A stretch of DNA of 64,000 nt, taken from Cristatella mucedo. Lineage: Eukaryota > Bryozoa > Phylactolaemata > Cristatellidae. The position numbers and the translations under genes were made by a program. The first letter of the stretch is position 1, and each line of letters opens with the position of its first letter. This document shows, piece after piece, positions 23,232 through 33,875 of the stretch. Location of the stretch: the NCBI GenBank assembly GCA_009760855.2, contig WPIO01000077.1:1314501-1378500 (forward strand), written 5' to 3'. Below the pieces are notes generated by a model that made no database searches, was not told where the DNA came from, and worked only from the letters and a program-made list of their open reading frames with translations.

Positions 23232-24878
23232 ATGAAAACGTCACCACTAGAATGCTGTTCCTCGGTTCCTGGCTGCACCTCAATGTCTGCATTTAAGCAG
23301 GTCACTAGTGATCTAGTCCTAAAGTTCGTATCTCAATCAAAGAAGACAACAAGTCCTCTGGACCCTATTCCCACTGTCCTGCTCCTACGTTGCATTGATC
23401 TGCTGCTGCCATGCATAACTAACATAATTAATATGTCAATAGCCGCAGGTCATGTCCCAGCACCTTTCAAAAAAGCTGTAGTCAGGCCACTTCTCAAGAA
23501 AGCTACACTAGACCAAGAGAACTTGAGCAACTACCGCCCAGTCTCCCTTCTACCACTTCTATCAAAGACACTGGAACGAGTCGTGGCAGACCAGCTGAAC
23601 TCATATATCGAAACCTCATACCCTGCTAGTAAATTCCAGTCCAGCTTTAGAGCTAATCACTCCACAGAGTCAGCATTGCTTCGGGTATAGAACGACCTAC
23701 GTAGGAATGCAGACATGGGTAGAGTGTCTCTGCTTGTTTTGCTTGATCTTTCGGCAGCTTTTGATATCATCGATCACAAAGTTCTTCTAGAGCGCCTCTC
23801 ATCTCGCCTGGGCATCACTGGCACTGCTCTGCAGTGGTTCAGGTCCTATCTCAGTGGGAGACTCCAGAGTATTGACGTGAATGGACAAAGATCATCTGAA
23901 GTACCTCTGAAATATGGAGTACCTCAGGGCTCTGTGCTAGGTCCGGTTCTTTTCACGGTTTATACTCTGCCTCTTGCTGATGTGATTGCCAAGCACAATC
24001 TAGGCTTTCACTTCTATGCGGATGACACTCAGTTGTACCTTTGCTTTGATCCCTCCCAGCATTCGAGCACCTCAAATTCTCTCAACTTACTAGCTGCATG
24101 CATTGATGACATCCGCACATGGATGGCAGCAAATTTTCTAAAACTAAACGATGATAAAACTAACTTACTTGTTATGGGCAAACCCGGTGTGATTCAGAGA
24201 TTGGAGAGGCTGACTCTCAAAATTGGCTCTGCCAGCATATCTCCAGTTGAATCAGCTCGAAATCTGGGTGTCATATTCCAAAGCGACCTCTCGTTAGACG
24301 ACCATATCAGCTCCACAGTCAAATCCACCTATTTTCAGCTTCATAACATTGCTAAAATTCGGGCTTGTTTTGATAAAGATACCACGTCCAAGTTGGTCCA
24401 TGCATTCGTGACATCCCGTCTCGACTTCTGCAACTCACTGCTTACTGGCCTACCAGCATGTGCGATCAGGCGATTGCAGTTGGTGCAAAACTCTGCAGCT
24501 AGGCTTGTCTGTCATGAGCTTCGCAGTTGCCACATTACTCCACTTCTCGCCGACCTGCACTGGCTACCAGTCAAGCAACGGATTGACTTCAAGGTTTTGT
24601 CCCTCACTTTTAGGTCCCTTCATTCTATGGCTCCAGCCTATCTCTCAGATATACTACCCCATCAGGCCAAGCATCGTACCACCCGCTTTTCGGAATCCAA
24701 CAGTCTAGAAATACCTCGTACAAACCTTAAATCCTTTGGAGACCGTGCATGTAGTTCATATGCTCCCAAAGCCTGGAACTCCGTCCCGACCTGCGTCAGA
24801 ACATCCCCTGACCTGACCACATTTAAAAGGAACCTAAAAACACATCTATTTAGGACAGCATTTAGCGGGTCCCTGTGA
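23232..24878 (+). pseudogene. LINE reverse transcriptase ORF with one internal TAG
   Basis: The frame is open from about 23232 to 24878 except for TAG 23688-23690. RT motifs: VVRPLLKKATLDQENLSNYR, LERVVADQLNSY, VLLDLSAAFD (motif A), GVPQGSVLGP (motif B), YADDTQL (motif C, the catalytic Asp pair) and the C-terminal GDRACSSYAPKAWNS. The endonuclease half is missing through 5' truncation, apart from the linker at 21.8-22.1 kb. This is the youngest and best preserved RT of the window. With the lost 5' part and the nested insertion it cannot move by itself. Confidence 0.9.
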
Positions 24879-25124
24879 TTCGTCCTTGATGTGCTTATGC
24901 GTGCTGACACTGTGCATGCTGCCACTGGCCACATTCGCATGCTGACCCTGTGCATGTCACCCCTAACCATATTATTCATTTTGTTTGTTTTTCAAGCATT
25001 ATTTTACTTACCATTCAATTGCATTTCACTTTGCAGCAGGTGTAAAGCGCTTAGAGAGAGATTAAGTTCTTTGAGGGCGCTTTATCAAGTGAATTATTAT
25101 TATTATTATTATCATTACTTACTT

Positions 25125-25367
25125 GAAAAACATTTACTGCATCAGTGGGATTTACTCCTGCAGCAAGATTAGTAATTGTCTTACCTCCATGATTAAAAGT
25201 CGTTCCCTATTAACAACAAATTTAGAATCTGCATAAGATTTTGTAACTACATCAGAATCATTAATTGGAGCTGATAAAGTTATAATTCTATTGCCATTTT
25301 CATTAAGATCAGATAATATCATACCATTAACTTTAGAAACAAAATCCTCCTCTTTAAACTTTGACAT
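25125..25367 (-). pseudogene. Fibre-like protein, N-terminal part (right of LINE)
   Basis: Starts at ATG 25365-25367, overlapping the 3' end of the nuclease gene by 14 bases. It shows GNRIITLSAPINDSDVVTK, and after a frameshift near 25190 GKTITNLAAGVNPTDAVN, two more copies of the phage-fibre-like repeat. The gene continues beyond the LINE at 21838. Overlapping start and stop fit a compact viral transcription unit. Confidence 0.68.
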
Positions 25368-26183
25368 GTTCTATGTATTCATTGATTAATATTTTACTTC
25401 TATCTAATACTTCTCTAACTATTAAAACTATTCTTGCAAATCTAAACGGATCTTCCTCTTCCATCACTTGTATTTCTACTTTTTTTACAAAATATTTAAT
25501 GTCATAGCCCAAACTCTCTTTATTTGTGAATCTACCATAATCAGAAATTATGTCAAATTCAAAATCATAATATTTTTTATCATTAAGTAAATACATAAAC
25601 AAAGGTTCTCTTATCGGCATATCAAAAATATAACGTGTTGGGATTCTCACTGACCCAGCCGCAACATAATCTTTAGGTACATCATCACAATTTAATCCAG
25701 TGAAAAAGATTTCAAATTCACTGTAAAAACATCTACTTAATTTTAATACAATAAGTCCTAATAAACATTGAGCCAAGTATCGTTTTGATACAAAATCTTC
25801 TACTATACCTCTAGACCATAAACATTTTATTTCTATTAACATGTCGTGATCAATAATTCCATCTGGAGAATAGCGAAAAACCGCATCACTATTAAAACAT
25901 TCATTTGAATTCTCAATAGTTCTACTTAATTTCATTTCTAAATATTTAGCAGCTATTGGTTCAAATACTTTACCAAATAAAATTTGTGGGAATCTCATTG
26001 GTTGAGAATTAGCAATATATATTTTTTAGTTTTCTATCAGCAATTAATTCAATATCACAATCAGCTTGACTACCAAAAACCATATCATTTCCTAAAACAG
26101 AATAGACTTCTGATCCACCAATATTCAAAGACATAGCTCTCTTCCACTCATCACTCCATTGAATAAAATTTGTTTTTTTGCAT
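25354..26183 (-). pseudogene. YqaJ-type PD-(D/E)xK nuclease, frameshifted
   Basis: The N-terminal part (26183-26000) shows LNIGGSEVYSVLG, matching the GGSxxxxxLG motif of YqaJ/lambda-exonuclease-like enzymes. A frameshift near 26015 leads into the open 215-codon frame with PQILFGKVFEPIAAKYLE (the WGxxxE-type helix) and SPDGII followed by LIEIKCLWSRG, the D...ExK catalytic core. An early frameshift also lies close to the start (A-run near 26175). Such nucleases process DNA ends for recombination in phages and large DNA viruses. It lies between capsid gene and fibre gene. The family call is strong, but the activity is lost through the breaks. Confidence 0.72.
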
Positions 26184-26206
26184 TATATCTAGTTATTATA
26201 ATTTTA

Positions 26207-27736
26207 TTAAAAGTCTTTCCCGTCATACATCATCGTTCCTTTACTACAAGTGAAATTAGCACCACTTCCATTAGAAGTAAGCTCAGCACTATTCTCACAA
26301 ATAGTCAAATAATGGACTATCACAGTAGTACCATTAGCTGAAGCAGTCTAATAGTTACATATAGCCGAGAAGTTACTCTAAGTGGCTCATCATTATATTG
26401 CAAGTCAATAAAATGAATTGGATAAAGTTAAATTCATTCAGGATAAGTAACACCACAAGGTTCAGTAAGCTCATTCACGCCAAGATATTGTTTTCTGAAA
26501 GTCGTGAAATCCATATATGCATGAGAACATTTTCCAAGCTTTGGATAACTTGATCTTGGAACAGCAGGATATTGTATAGATCCATTTGCAAGCACACTAA
26601 CACTCTTAAAATCACAATGATTGTAATTACAAGGATTGCCAGTATAACTTTCATATTTATTATAATTTTGAGCTGCGAATATCAACCATCTAACTTTATC
26701 AATTGTATTTTGAACAGATAGAGTTTTAATGAAACTAGTTGTTGGTTAAGAGTTGTTATAGTAACGTTTTCATAACGTCTGACTCTGTAATTAAGTCTAA
26801 TTTTCTTAGATCTTTCACTTGAGATATCTGCAAGAGCTCTTTGAATACTTTCTTTTGGTGTTACACATGGTACAACAAGTCTCATTTTTGACATAGCAAC
26901 TCTGCAAGTAGTATAAGCACCATCATTTGCAGCGCCTGTATAAGAAGCATTAGGTGCTTTAGTTGTAAGAGTATTTGTAGTTGTACCAGCCGCTGCTGAA
27001 TCTCCAGTCAATATAAAGTTTCTATTATCTCCTCCAACTCCTGTCATTTCAAGTGTAAATGGAATATTATAAAGAATTTTATTAATATCACCACAAAAAC
27101 CAGAAAGCCTTGCTAAAGGTAGTGCGATTCAAAATGTACCATTTTCTGTGTATGTTTCAATAATATTGTTTATAAGACCTCGTCTATACATGAAACCAAT
27201 ATTTGTAGTACTAGCTTTAGAAGGTTCAGGGCTAGTATATGACCCAAGATTTGAAGTCATATCACATAATTTATTTGCTTCATCTTTTTTCCAACCATTT
27301 GCTGGTCCTCTAGTTCTATTGTAATCATTTGGATAACATAGAAGACCCATGAGTGTTGAAACTGTTCCAACCGCCTCTTTCAATGGAGGCTTTCAATTTC
27401 TCCTGTCCCAAGTCTAACTCTCATATTACTAAACAACCAAGCACCAGCATTGTTAACTAGTCCGAGAGCAAGTGATCTTTTAAGTGCAGTTGGCTCATCA
27501 GTTGTATTTGCTGGTGTCCCGCCAATTCTTCCCTCAAGCAAAAAATATGCAACAGATAGGACATAACACGTTTGTTGTTCACCTGGAACAATGAATGCAA
27601 TTAATTTACTAGTAACATTATCAGTTTCATTTTCGTTAACTTGATACAACGCTCTAAATTGATAGTCTTTAAGTTTATATTCGGGAAACTCAGGATCTCC
27701 AAGTTCGAGTATACTATCGATAGGTGTGATTGCCAT
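26207..27736 (-). pseudogene. Major capsid protein (double-jelly-roll type), broken
   Basis: Length about 510 codons, right for Polinton/adintovirus-like capsids. The N-terminus has DPEFPEYKLKDYQF and later YFLLEGRIGG, a pattern of these capsid proteins. In the middle are RRGLINNI and LARLSGFCGDINKILYNIPF (typical LxxxxGFCxDxxKxxY), near the end CNYNHCDFKSVSV and ITRY-like strands. Lesions: frameshift near 27382, TGA 27126-27128 (in place of an expected Trp), frameshift near 26710, TGA 26431-26433 and TAA close by, and frameshift near 26345. The start is ATG 27736, 28 bp from the coiled-coil gene. The family is inferred from motifs by eye. Confidence 0.7.
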
Positions 27737-27763
27737 TTTCTTCTCTATATAAAAAACTAAAAA

Positions 27764-28369
27764 TTATTTCCTACTTTGAATATATAATCCAGCACCTAAT
27801 TTTCTCTTCACGTTTCCACCATAACCATCTGCTCTTGTAGCAGAATCAAAAACTTTAGTGTTAATTACTTTCTCTATTTCTTTATAAGCTTTAGGATCAT
27901 TCTCTTTAAGAGTCTCTGAATAGTCTTCCACTTCTGGGTCTTCCTCTTCTATCTTTGCCTTTCTACTTTTTTTAGATTTTTTCTTAGTAACCTTTTCAAG
28001 CATAACTTCTTTTAGTTTTAGATCCGTCTCTTTCATCTTTCTGTCATATTCTTCATCTTTTCTTTTTTTCTCAAGCTCATATTCAAGTTCTTTCTTTCTT
28101 TTTTCCCCTTCAAGTTTACCTTGCATTTCTATTTGTTTCTTTGCGTAGTTCTGATCTTCTTTTTCTTTTTTAGTTTGTAGTTCAATAAGCTTTCTTGCTT
28201 GATGCATTTGAATACTTTTATCAGCAATCGTTAATCCTGCATCAATAGCTTTACTTGTAGTACCTAAAACTTGATTAAACATATTAAGAGCAGAATCAAA
28301 CTTTGCTCCAGATCCACGCTATTTGCCTCCGTGTATTTTATGATTACCAACTCTTGCATAGCTACCCAT
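27764..28369 (-). pseudogene. Coiled-coil, basic virion-like protein with one TAG
   Basis: Starts at ATG 28367-28369 with a short basic, glycine-rich stretch (SYARVGNHKIHGGK), then TAG 28319-28321, then an open frame: MFNQVLGTTSKAIDAGLTIA, a long highly charged helix of E/K heptads (about 80 residues, coiled coil) and a basic C-terminus GGNVKRKLGAGLYI. The place between major capsid and penton-like genes and the basic, glycine-rich ends recall internal or DNA-binding minor capsid proteins (adenovirus pVI/pX-like), which is inference from context. Confidence 0.55.
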
Positions 28370-28378
28370 CGCTCTATA

Positions 28379-29281
28379 TTACTTTGAAATTTCTATTGTT
28401 GCAACTACATCAGTAATAATACTTACAGGATTTCCATTTTGATCTGTTAAACTTATCTTAAAACTACTTATTCCATCTACATCACCACGTGTTGGTAAAT
28501 ATAATACATTATTAATATGTAGATCAACCTTTCCACCTGGACTAATATCATTAATATCTATGATATATAAAGATGTACATTGCTCTAAGAATCCTTTTCT
28601 TCTTTCTAAATTATTCTTAAAAGGATCTACTAAATCACAATCAACACTTATCCATCGTATTCCTTTATTGTCTGGTAATAACATTTTACTCCATGCTTTA
28701 AAGATTCATTCAAAGTACATTGCTTTTTCTATTGCTTCATATGGTGTACCACCTACAAGAGCACTATCAAATGTTCCTTGTTGATTTGAATTGAATCCAA
28801 TAGTATCACCTATTGAATTCACAGCAACAATAGAATTGCTTCCAAGTAGAACAACGAAATCACCAAATATTTGCATTAATATTCTATCATCTGTATCAAC
28901 ACTAAATTTTATACCTGTACTATTTCTTTTAGTTGTATCATAAAAAGCACTAACTGTTGATGTCGTTGTTGAACCATTTGGTGCAACGATAGTTTTTGAT
29001 TGAGGTTCTGATAGTCCTCTATTTAATGCAGCTGTTATTTTATTTGAATCATAATAACCAGGAGCAATTGTGATATAAGCAGGTGATGCATCAGTCATTG
29101 ACCACTTAAACCAAAGTTTATTGTTTATATCTTCAAGTATATTTTATACTACTTTATTAGTATAAGTGAACTCTACTCGACGTAATCCAATTTTATTATA
29201 ACCTGAATCAGATCCTAGCATAAGCGGTGAATATAATGCTTTTGATTCAGAACTATTAGTTCCAGTTAATTTTATTGGCAT
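28379..29281 (-). pseudogene. Penton-like minor capsid protein 1
   Basis: Start ATG 29279-29281. The N-part has GYNKIGLRRVEFTYTNK, then TAA 29144-29146, then ITIAPGYYDSNKITAALNRG, the short pattern (I-x-x-G-x-Y...I...L) common at the start of jelly-roll vertex proteins. A frameshift near 28700 precedes the last part with KISLTDQNGNPVSI and IEISK-stop. About 300 codons in all. The downstream neighbour at 29290-30159 shares the N-terminal G-Y-x-x-x-x-I pattern and the C-terminal DxxNxN...VAxEI pattern, so the two are paralogues. Likely the capsid vertex. Confidence 0.58.
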
Positions 29282-29289
29282 TTTCTATA

Positions 29290-30159
29290 TTAAACTTCAA
29301 GAATTTCTATAGCAACTGTAATATTTTGGGAATTAAAATCTATTATATTTTGGTTTTGATCATCAGTAATAGTAATTACTATAACAAAGATAGAATCATA
29401 AGCAACATTATGATACTCAATAGTTTTTGGCTCATAAACCATTAGACTCCATGGATGGGCATCATAAGGAAAACTAGCTAAGACTGATGTGATTCTGTTC
29501 CATTTATAAAACTAGTTCCACTTGCAACCATGTTACAATTTACAACTATAAAATCAATATTAGTTGTAAATACTTCTTTCTAAGAAATAACTTTATTATT
29601 AGGTATGCAAACAACTGGTGTAATATCAGGATACATCTTGGCAAAGTCAGCAGTTGAAAGTGTTGTATAAGCTGCAGAACTAAATCCTAGAATAGTAGAA
29701 AGAGTAGATTTACTTGCAAGGAATGTCCAACCAATAGGTAACGTAATCCATGAGTTTGAAGTAGCTGTATCAATACCCATTTGAAACTTATCAGTTGTTG
29801 CTCCAGATTGTGTAATTGAATTATTAATTGTATCAGCAATTCCAACATTTATATCATCAGTTGAAACACTATATATTCCAGGTCTTAATGTTACAGTTTT
29901 TTCTGAACCACGAGGTAACTCTATAAAAAAAAGTATTATTAATTTCAGTTATATTTCTAATAGAGTTAGTTGCAGAAAATTTCTTAAAACAGACCTTAAA
30001 GTTTTTAGCTCAGTAAAATAGGGGTATTAATCCTAGCTCTAATTGGATTAGTAGTTCCAGTTATATTAAAAACATATCCTTCTTTACTTGCTTGACTATT
30101 TTTCTAATGCTTTCAATATTCTTTAATATTTCACTAGCAATTTTTACCAAGTCACTCAT
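29290..30159 (-). pseudogene. Penton-like minor capsid protein 2 (paralogue)
   Basis: Start ATG 30157-30159 (SDLVKIASEILKNIESIRK). After a frameshift near 30085 comes EGYVFNITGTTNPIRARI, and further breaks near 30010 and 29930. Then TLRPGIYSVSTDDINVGIAD, GFSSAAYTTLSTADFAKMYP, TAA 29580-29582, a further frame change near 29490, and a C-terminus ITDDQNQNIIDFN..ITVAIEIL-stop. Eight bases separate it from gene 1. A pair of such genes may form distinct vertices or a penton plus a spike base; the role is inferred. Confidence 0.55.
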
Positions 30160-30184
30160 TTCTATCTATTAAATGAAAGATTGT

Positions 30185-30400
30185 TTATCTTTGCAACATA
30201 TTTTTTGATGTTTTTCGAGATGAAGCAAGATAATCAACAGCAGAACTGATTGAATGTATTACACCCCTGTTTCCAGCAGCAAGTTCACTTAACCATAGAT
30301 CAAATTTACCAAGTACTTCTTTTTCAGATTTTACAAACAATGGAACTATCTCTATTCCTTTTCCAGTTAGGCTGATTAAGGAAGCCTCAGCCTGCACTAG
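30185..30400 (-). CDS. C-terminal fragment of a further viral gene
   Basis: About 70 codons, open from the composition change near 30400 to TAA at 30185. It contains FVKSEKEVLGKFDLWLSELA and SISSAVDYLASSRKTSKN, a helical, charged sequence with no recognised family. The reading frame begins at the element's truncated right edge, so the 5' part is missing. Confidence 0.4.
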   Translation of the reverse strand, partial: LVQAEASLISLTGKGIEIVPLFVKSEKEVLGKFDLWLSELAAGNRGVIHSISSAVDYLASSRKTSKNMLQR

Positions 30401-30410
30401 TCTGAATTTG

Positions 30411-31885
30411 AGTCACTGAGACCAGCGAGTCAGCGATTCAGTCTGTCCACTCAATAATAAAAACAGGCTGATGTCACATATCACGCTTGGGCTTTACCCT
30501 CAGTCGTCGAGAAACTACTACGAGCGTGCAGCTGTGCTGAGAGTCCTGACAAAAAATAAGGGAGATAATTTTCGGACTTGCAAATGTAGCTACTGCATGC
30601 AGTCCAGTTAATATTAATGGTGCATAGGTGCCCACGTACTTTTTTAACAACAATACCTCCTTAAAAACGGTGTTTTAGGCAAATGGCCTTCCTTACATGC
30701 ACTTTTTTTGCTTGGTTGATTCACCAGAGCCAGACTGTGGAAATGATTAGTTTCGTGTTGCCTTGTTCAGAGGAGGATAAGTAAATTTATCATAAATCTC
30801 TCCGTGTACTAAGAACGCACACAGGGGCAGACCGACACCAAATTTTCACCATTCGTTTTCGACGGGTTCATGTAATTACTAAAACAACTATTTATTTGAG
30901 TTTCTGAAATTTCCATGCGTGCCTCTATGAGTGCATGGTCAAGGCTGTTTTGTTCGACGAGATGAGATCATCTGTGGCTAGAACAATACCGTAAAGAGCC
31001 AGACCAGGTCAGTCTGCCTTAGCCACGGTATGCCGACCGGTGAGTCAGTGTGGCTAAGCCTTTGGGCAGATATTCCTGTATGCTTGATATTTTAAATGGG
31101 AATATCGCATAAACACTATTTTGCAGGTACACCTTATTTGTAACTGATTCGCATTAATGATATGCACAAGTACCCATAAACGCATCAATGGCGAGTCACA
31201 TGAATGAGTAAAATGCTGTAAGGAAGATGAAGGTTTATAAGTCAGGGGATCTGATCGTGATCTCATCTGGTGCAGAATTCCAGCCAATAAATCCATATGA
31301 ATTTAAGGCCTGTTCCTCAAGAGATTTGAGGCTAGTCAGAGGCAAAGAAAGATAACTATCGAAGGCCTCAACGAACTTGACAAAATATTAAGCGGGCCTG
31401 TCGTTACTGTACTTTGATTTCAAATCCCATGTTTGAACTCATTGCAATCTGCAAACTCTAAGCAATGCAATCTGCAATGGCTGTGAGTACTATCATCAAT
31501 TACTCTATTACGGTGAAAGTAATTTCCCCAAGTTAACTTGCATGCTTGAAATGAAGGTGCTAGCACTCTTCTTAATGTAATAATTTGGGTTTGAACATAG
31601 AAGCTCCCAATGTGATTGGCAAGCAGTAGATGAGTGGCAGGTAGTTTGAGCTGTTGTCATCATTGGGAAGGGGGTTAGAGGTCAGAAAAGAGGTTAGAGG
31701 TTAGAGTTTTAGAAAGGAGTTGGCTTGAGTAGCTGACAGGTAAGCAGGACTTGGCTACTAAATCATGGTCAGCGGACATATGTGCAGGACACGCGGTGGG
31801 GTCCTGGCGGATGGATCGGCCGAGATGCATCTGAGCCCTGACTGTAGGTGGCGTTGCAGTGCTTGTCGGAAGCTAAAGAGTTAGA
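30411..31885. other. Host sequence with a LINE relic
   Basis: Composition returns to host type. 31110-31340 on the minus strand resembles the LINE 3' coding end (GTCAGGGGATCTGA...GAATTCCAGCC...AAGAGATTTGAGGC). No gene is visible in the rest. Confidence 0.5.
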
Positions 31886-31888
31886 AAA

Positions 31889-32116
31889 ATGTATTCCTTT
31901 AAACAGCTGCAGTTCGACCAACATAGCAGAAATTTTGTAAAGCTGCAGAAAACCGCAGAAAAATTGCCGAGACTTAAATCCACAACGAACGATCCCATCG
32001 ATGCCACTGCGCTGCTGTCTTCCAGCGAAACTTCAACTTCGGCAGCTGCTATCACACCAGCGGATTCAAATGTCTCCTCTAGAATAACGAAAAGTTCAAT
32101 TAATCTTGCCATTCTA
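31889..32116 (+). CDS. Candidate first coding exon, unassigned
   Basis: ATG 31889 in a good context (AGAAAAATGT). 76 codons run to a GTATGT donor at 32117, leaving in phase 0. The product starts MYSFKQLQFDQHSRNFVKLQ, continues basic, and turns Ser/Thr/Ala-rich (ALLSSSETSTSAAAITPADS). The codon content is protein-like and richer in C and G than the surrounding DNA. No downstream exon is recognised, so the gene's identity is open. Confidence 0.4.
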
Positions 32117-32445
32117 GTATGTAAACCATTAGTCTTAATATTTTCTCAACTATTGCAACCAAATATTTGACCTAGCAACACCAGAATGTGATTTTGTCAG
32201 AGCAATTCATTTAGCTTGCTAGTGAAAGTCACAAACCAATAAAATTTCGGGTTGAACTTACTTATGTAGACTGAGCCATTATATGAGATTGAGCAGATTC
32301 TACGCATTCTAATTACTTGCACAATTGTGTTTTAGATCAAATGAAGTAATTACCATGAGGATTAATAAGCAAAAGAACTTAGAACGTGACTACATATTCT
32401 ATAGGACTACATGTTAGATAACTGGGACACCAACGCATCCAAATT

Positions 32446-32729
32446 TTAATGGCCACTTCCATCATGCATGAGCTTTTCAATGTGACGTCTATGACATCTT
32501 TGCATGAAAGGCAAAAGCACAGCAAGTTTTAAGACTCCTCGGTCTGACAGCGCAGCGTTGTGGGACAAATCTGCAATTCTATTGCAGATGCCTTCCATCA
32601 ATCTTCTATACTGCCCGAACATCCTTCGCCGTTCAGCTGGGATACGGTGGTGGTGCCGATCTTCTTCCTTGGAAAGGTGGCACTTTTGCAGCCTTTTATT
32701 CGCGCTTCTGCTTCCAATCCTTATTACTC
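32446..32729 (-). CDS. Candidate terminal exon, unassigned
   Basis: Minus strand, acceptor AACTCCAG then 94 codons plus two leading bases to TAA 32446. It contains EEDRHHHRIPAERRRMFGQY, RRLMEGICNRIADLSHNAAL and LLPFMQRCHRRHIEKLMHDG, all strongly helical, basic and protein-like. The stop is followed at once by AAATTT, so ATTAAA overlaps the stop codon as a possible polyadenylation signal. The upstream exons would lie to the right. I do not recognise the family. Confidence 0.42.
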
Positions 32730-32804
32730 CTGGAGTTTCCAACAATATAAAAACAAGGATAGTAATAATGCATTAACATAGCTTCCTCATAGAACTCCCT
32801 CTCT

Positions 32805-33019
<215 letters not shown>

Positions 33020-33875
33020 GGCACTTTGCATATCCTGTAAAAGCTTGCAGTGGAATACATTCACACAACGACGAAAAGGAGAACACATTGCCACACTCAT
33101 TGTAATACTAAATGCTTCTTGGCTAAAACGACTGACTCTTTTTATTTGGAGGTTAGGATGGATTTCTTGGGCATATTAGACAATAAAATCCGTCTAGAGC
33201 AATCTAGAGCACAGTTAGTCCAGCTTTCGATTTAATTATATTTATAATCTCATGCTATAAATTAATTTTATTTCAAATCACTCTACACTACTTTGCAATT
33301 ATTTAACATTTACATTCTATTAAACACGGCTGATTCAATTCAGAACGTAAGATAAATCCACAGAAGCGAAGAAATAGTTGAGAAATAATCGTCTGTTAGT
33401 ACAAACAAAGTAAGAACCTTATATTGAAATACCGTCACGAGCAAAGTCGACGACTCCCTCAATAAATTGGTCTAAAGCACGGTTTGTGTAACATACGACG
33501 AGAATTGGCGAGGACTCGAAGCCGCTGTTGGAAGTCTAAAAACAAATTTTAAGCAAGGACTTCAAGAAAACGCTTACGGCACACAGTTTAAACCTCACAG
33601 CTTGCATATGCACCAAAGCTTACCGATTTTGAAGAGGAGAACGGCATTTTCGCTCCTCCCAGCTATCCGTGCTGCCCGCCAGACCTACAATTGATGTCGT
33701 TGTTTTGCTTGCGAACTATGTAAGTAGATAGAAGTCGTTGTTTCTGAAAATACAGATCACAAAATCTTCAAGATCAAAGAAGCACCAGTCATAATTACCT
33801 GGCCGAGATTATTCTATGAAATATTCGCTAACCCTCTTTTGCTACCATCAATGTAAAATGGACATGACGTTGCAG

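Larger units (their letters stand above)
21839..25124 (+). mobile_element. LINE (5'-truncated) inserted in the fibre gene, itself interrupted
   Basis: The plus-strand LINE starts truncated near 21839 in the endonuclease/RT linker (HNPKMLMSTINHLLNRS). It is interrupted at about 22137-23215 by an opposite-strand copy, resumes with SAFKQVTSDLVLKF and runs to the 3' end GTAAAGCGCTTAGAGAGAG..AGGGCGCTTTATCAAGTG with a (TTA)n tail near 25094-25124. Both flanks are halves of the viral fibre gene, so the LINE entered after the virus. Confidence 0.88.
19500..30410. mobile_element. Decayed Polinton/Maverick-like viral element (truncated)
   Basis: A compact, AT-rich block unlike its surroundings. Genes sit 3-30 bp apart or overlap, mostly on the minus strand, with no introns. 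Visible functions are an rve-type integrase, YqaJ-type nuclease, fibre, double-jelly-roll-like major capsid protein, coiled-coil protein, two penton-like proteins and a membrane protein. Integrase plus double-jelly-roll capsid is the hallmark of Polintons and related adintovirus-like elements. A family B polymerase, FtsK-like packaging ATPase and adenain-like protease are not seen, and I find no terminal inverted repeats. The element is therefore a fragment; its right edge near 30.4 kb is a sharp change of composition, and its left edge is between 18.65 and 19.5 kb. Stops and frameshifts in nearly all genes mean it is inactive. Confidence 0.8.

Noticed and set aside
22291-23235. Plus-strand frames in the nested LINE
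   Set aside because: They are antisense to the minus-strand RT, which shows the real motifs.
26159-26341. Plus-strand frame opposite the capsid gene end
   Set aside because: It is the antisense of the capsid C-terminal/nuclease start region and has no content of its own.
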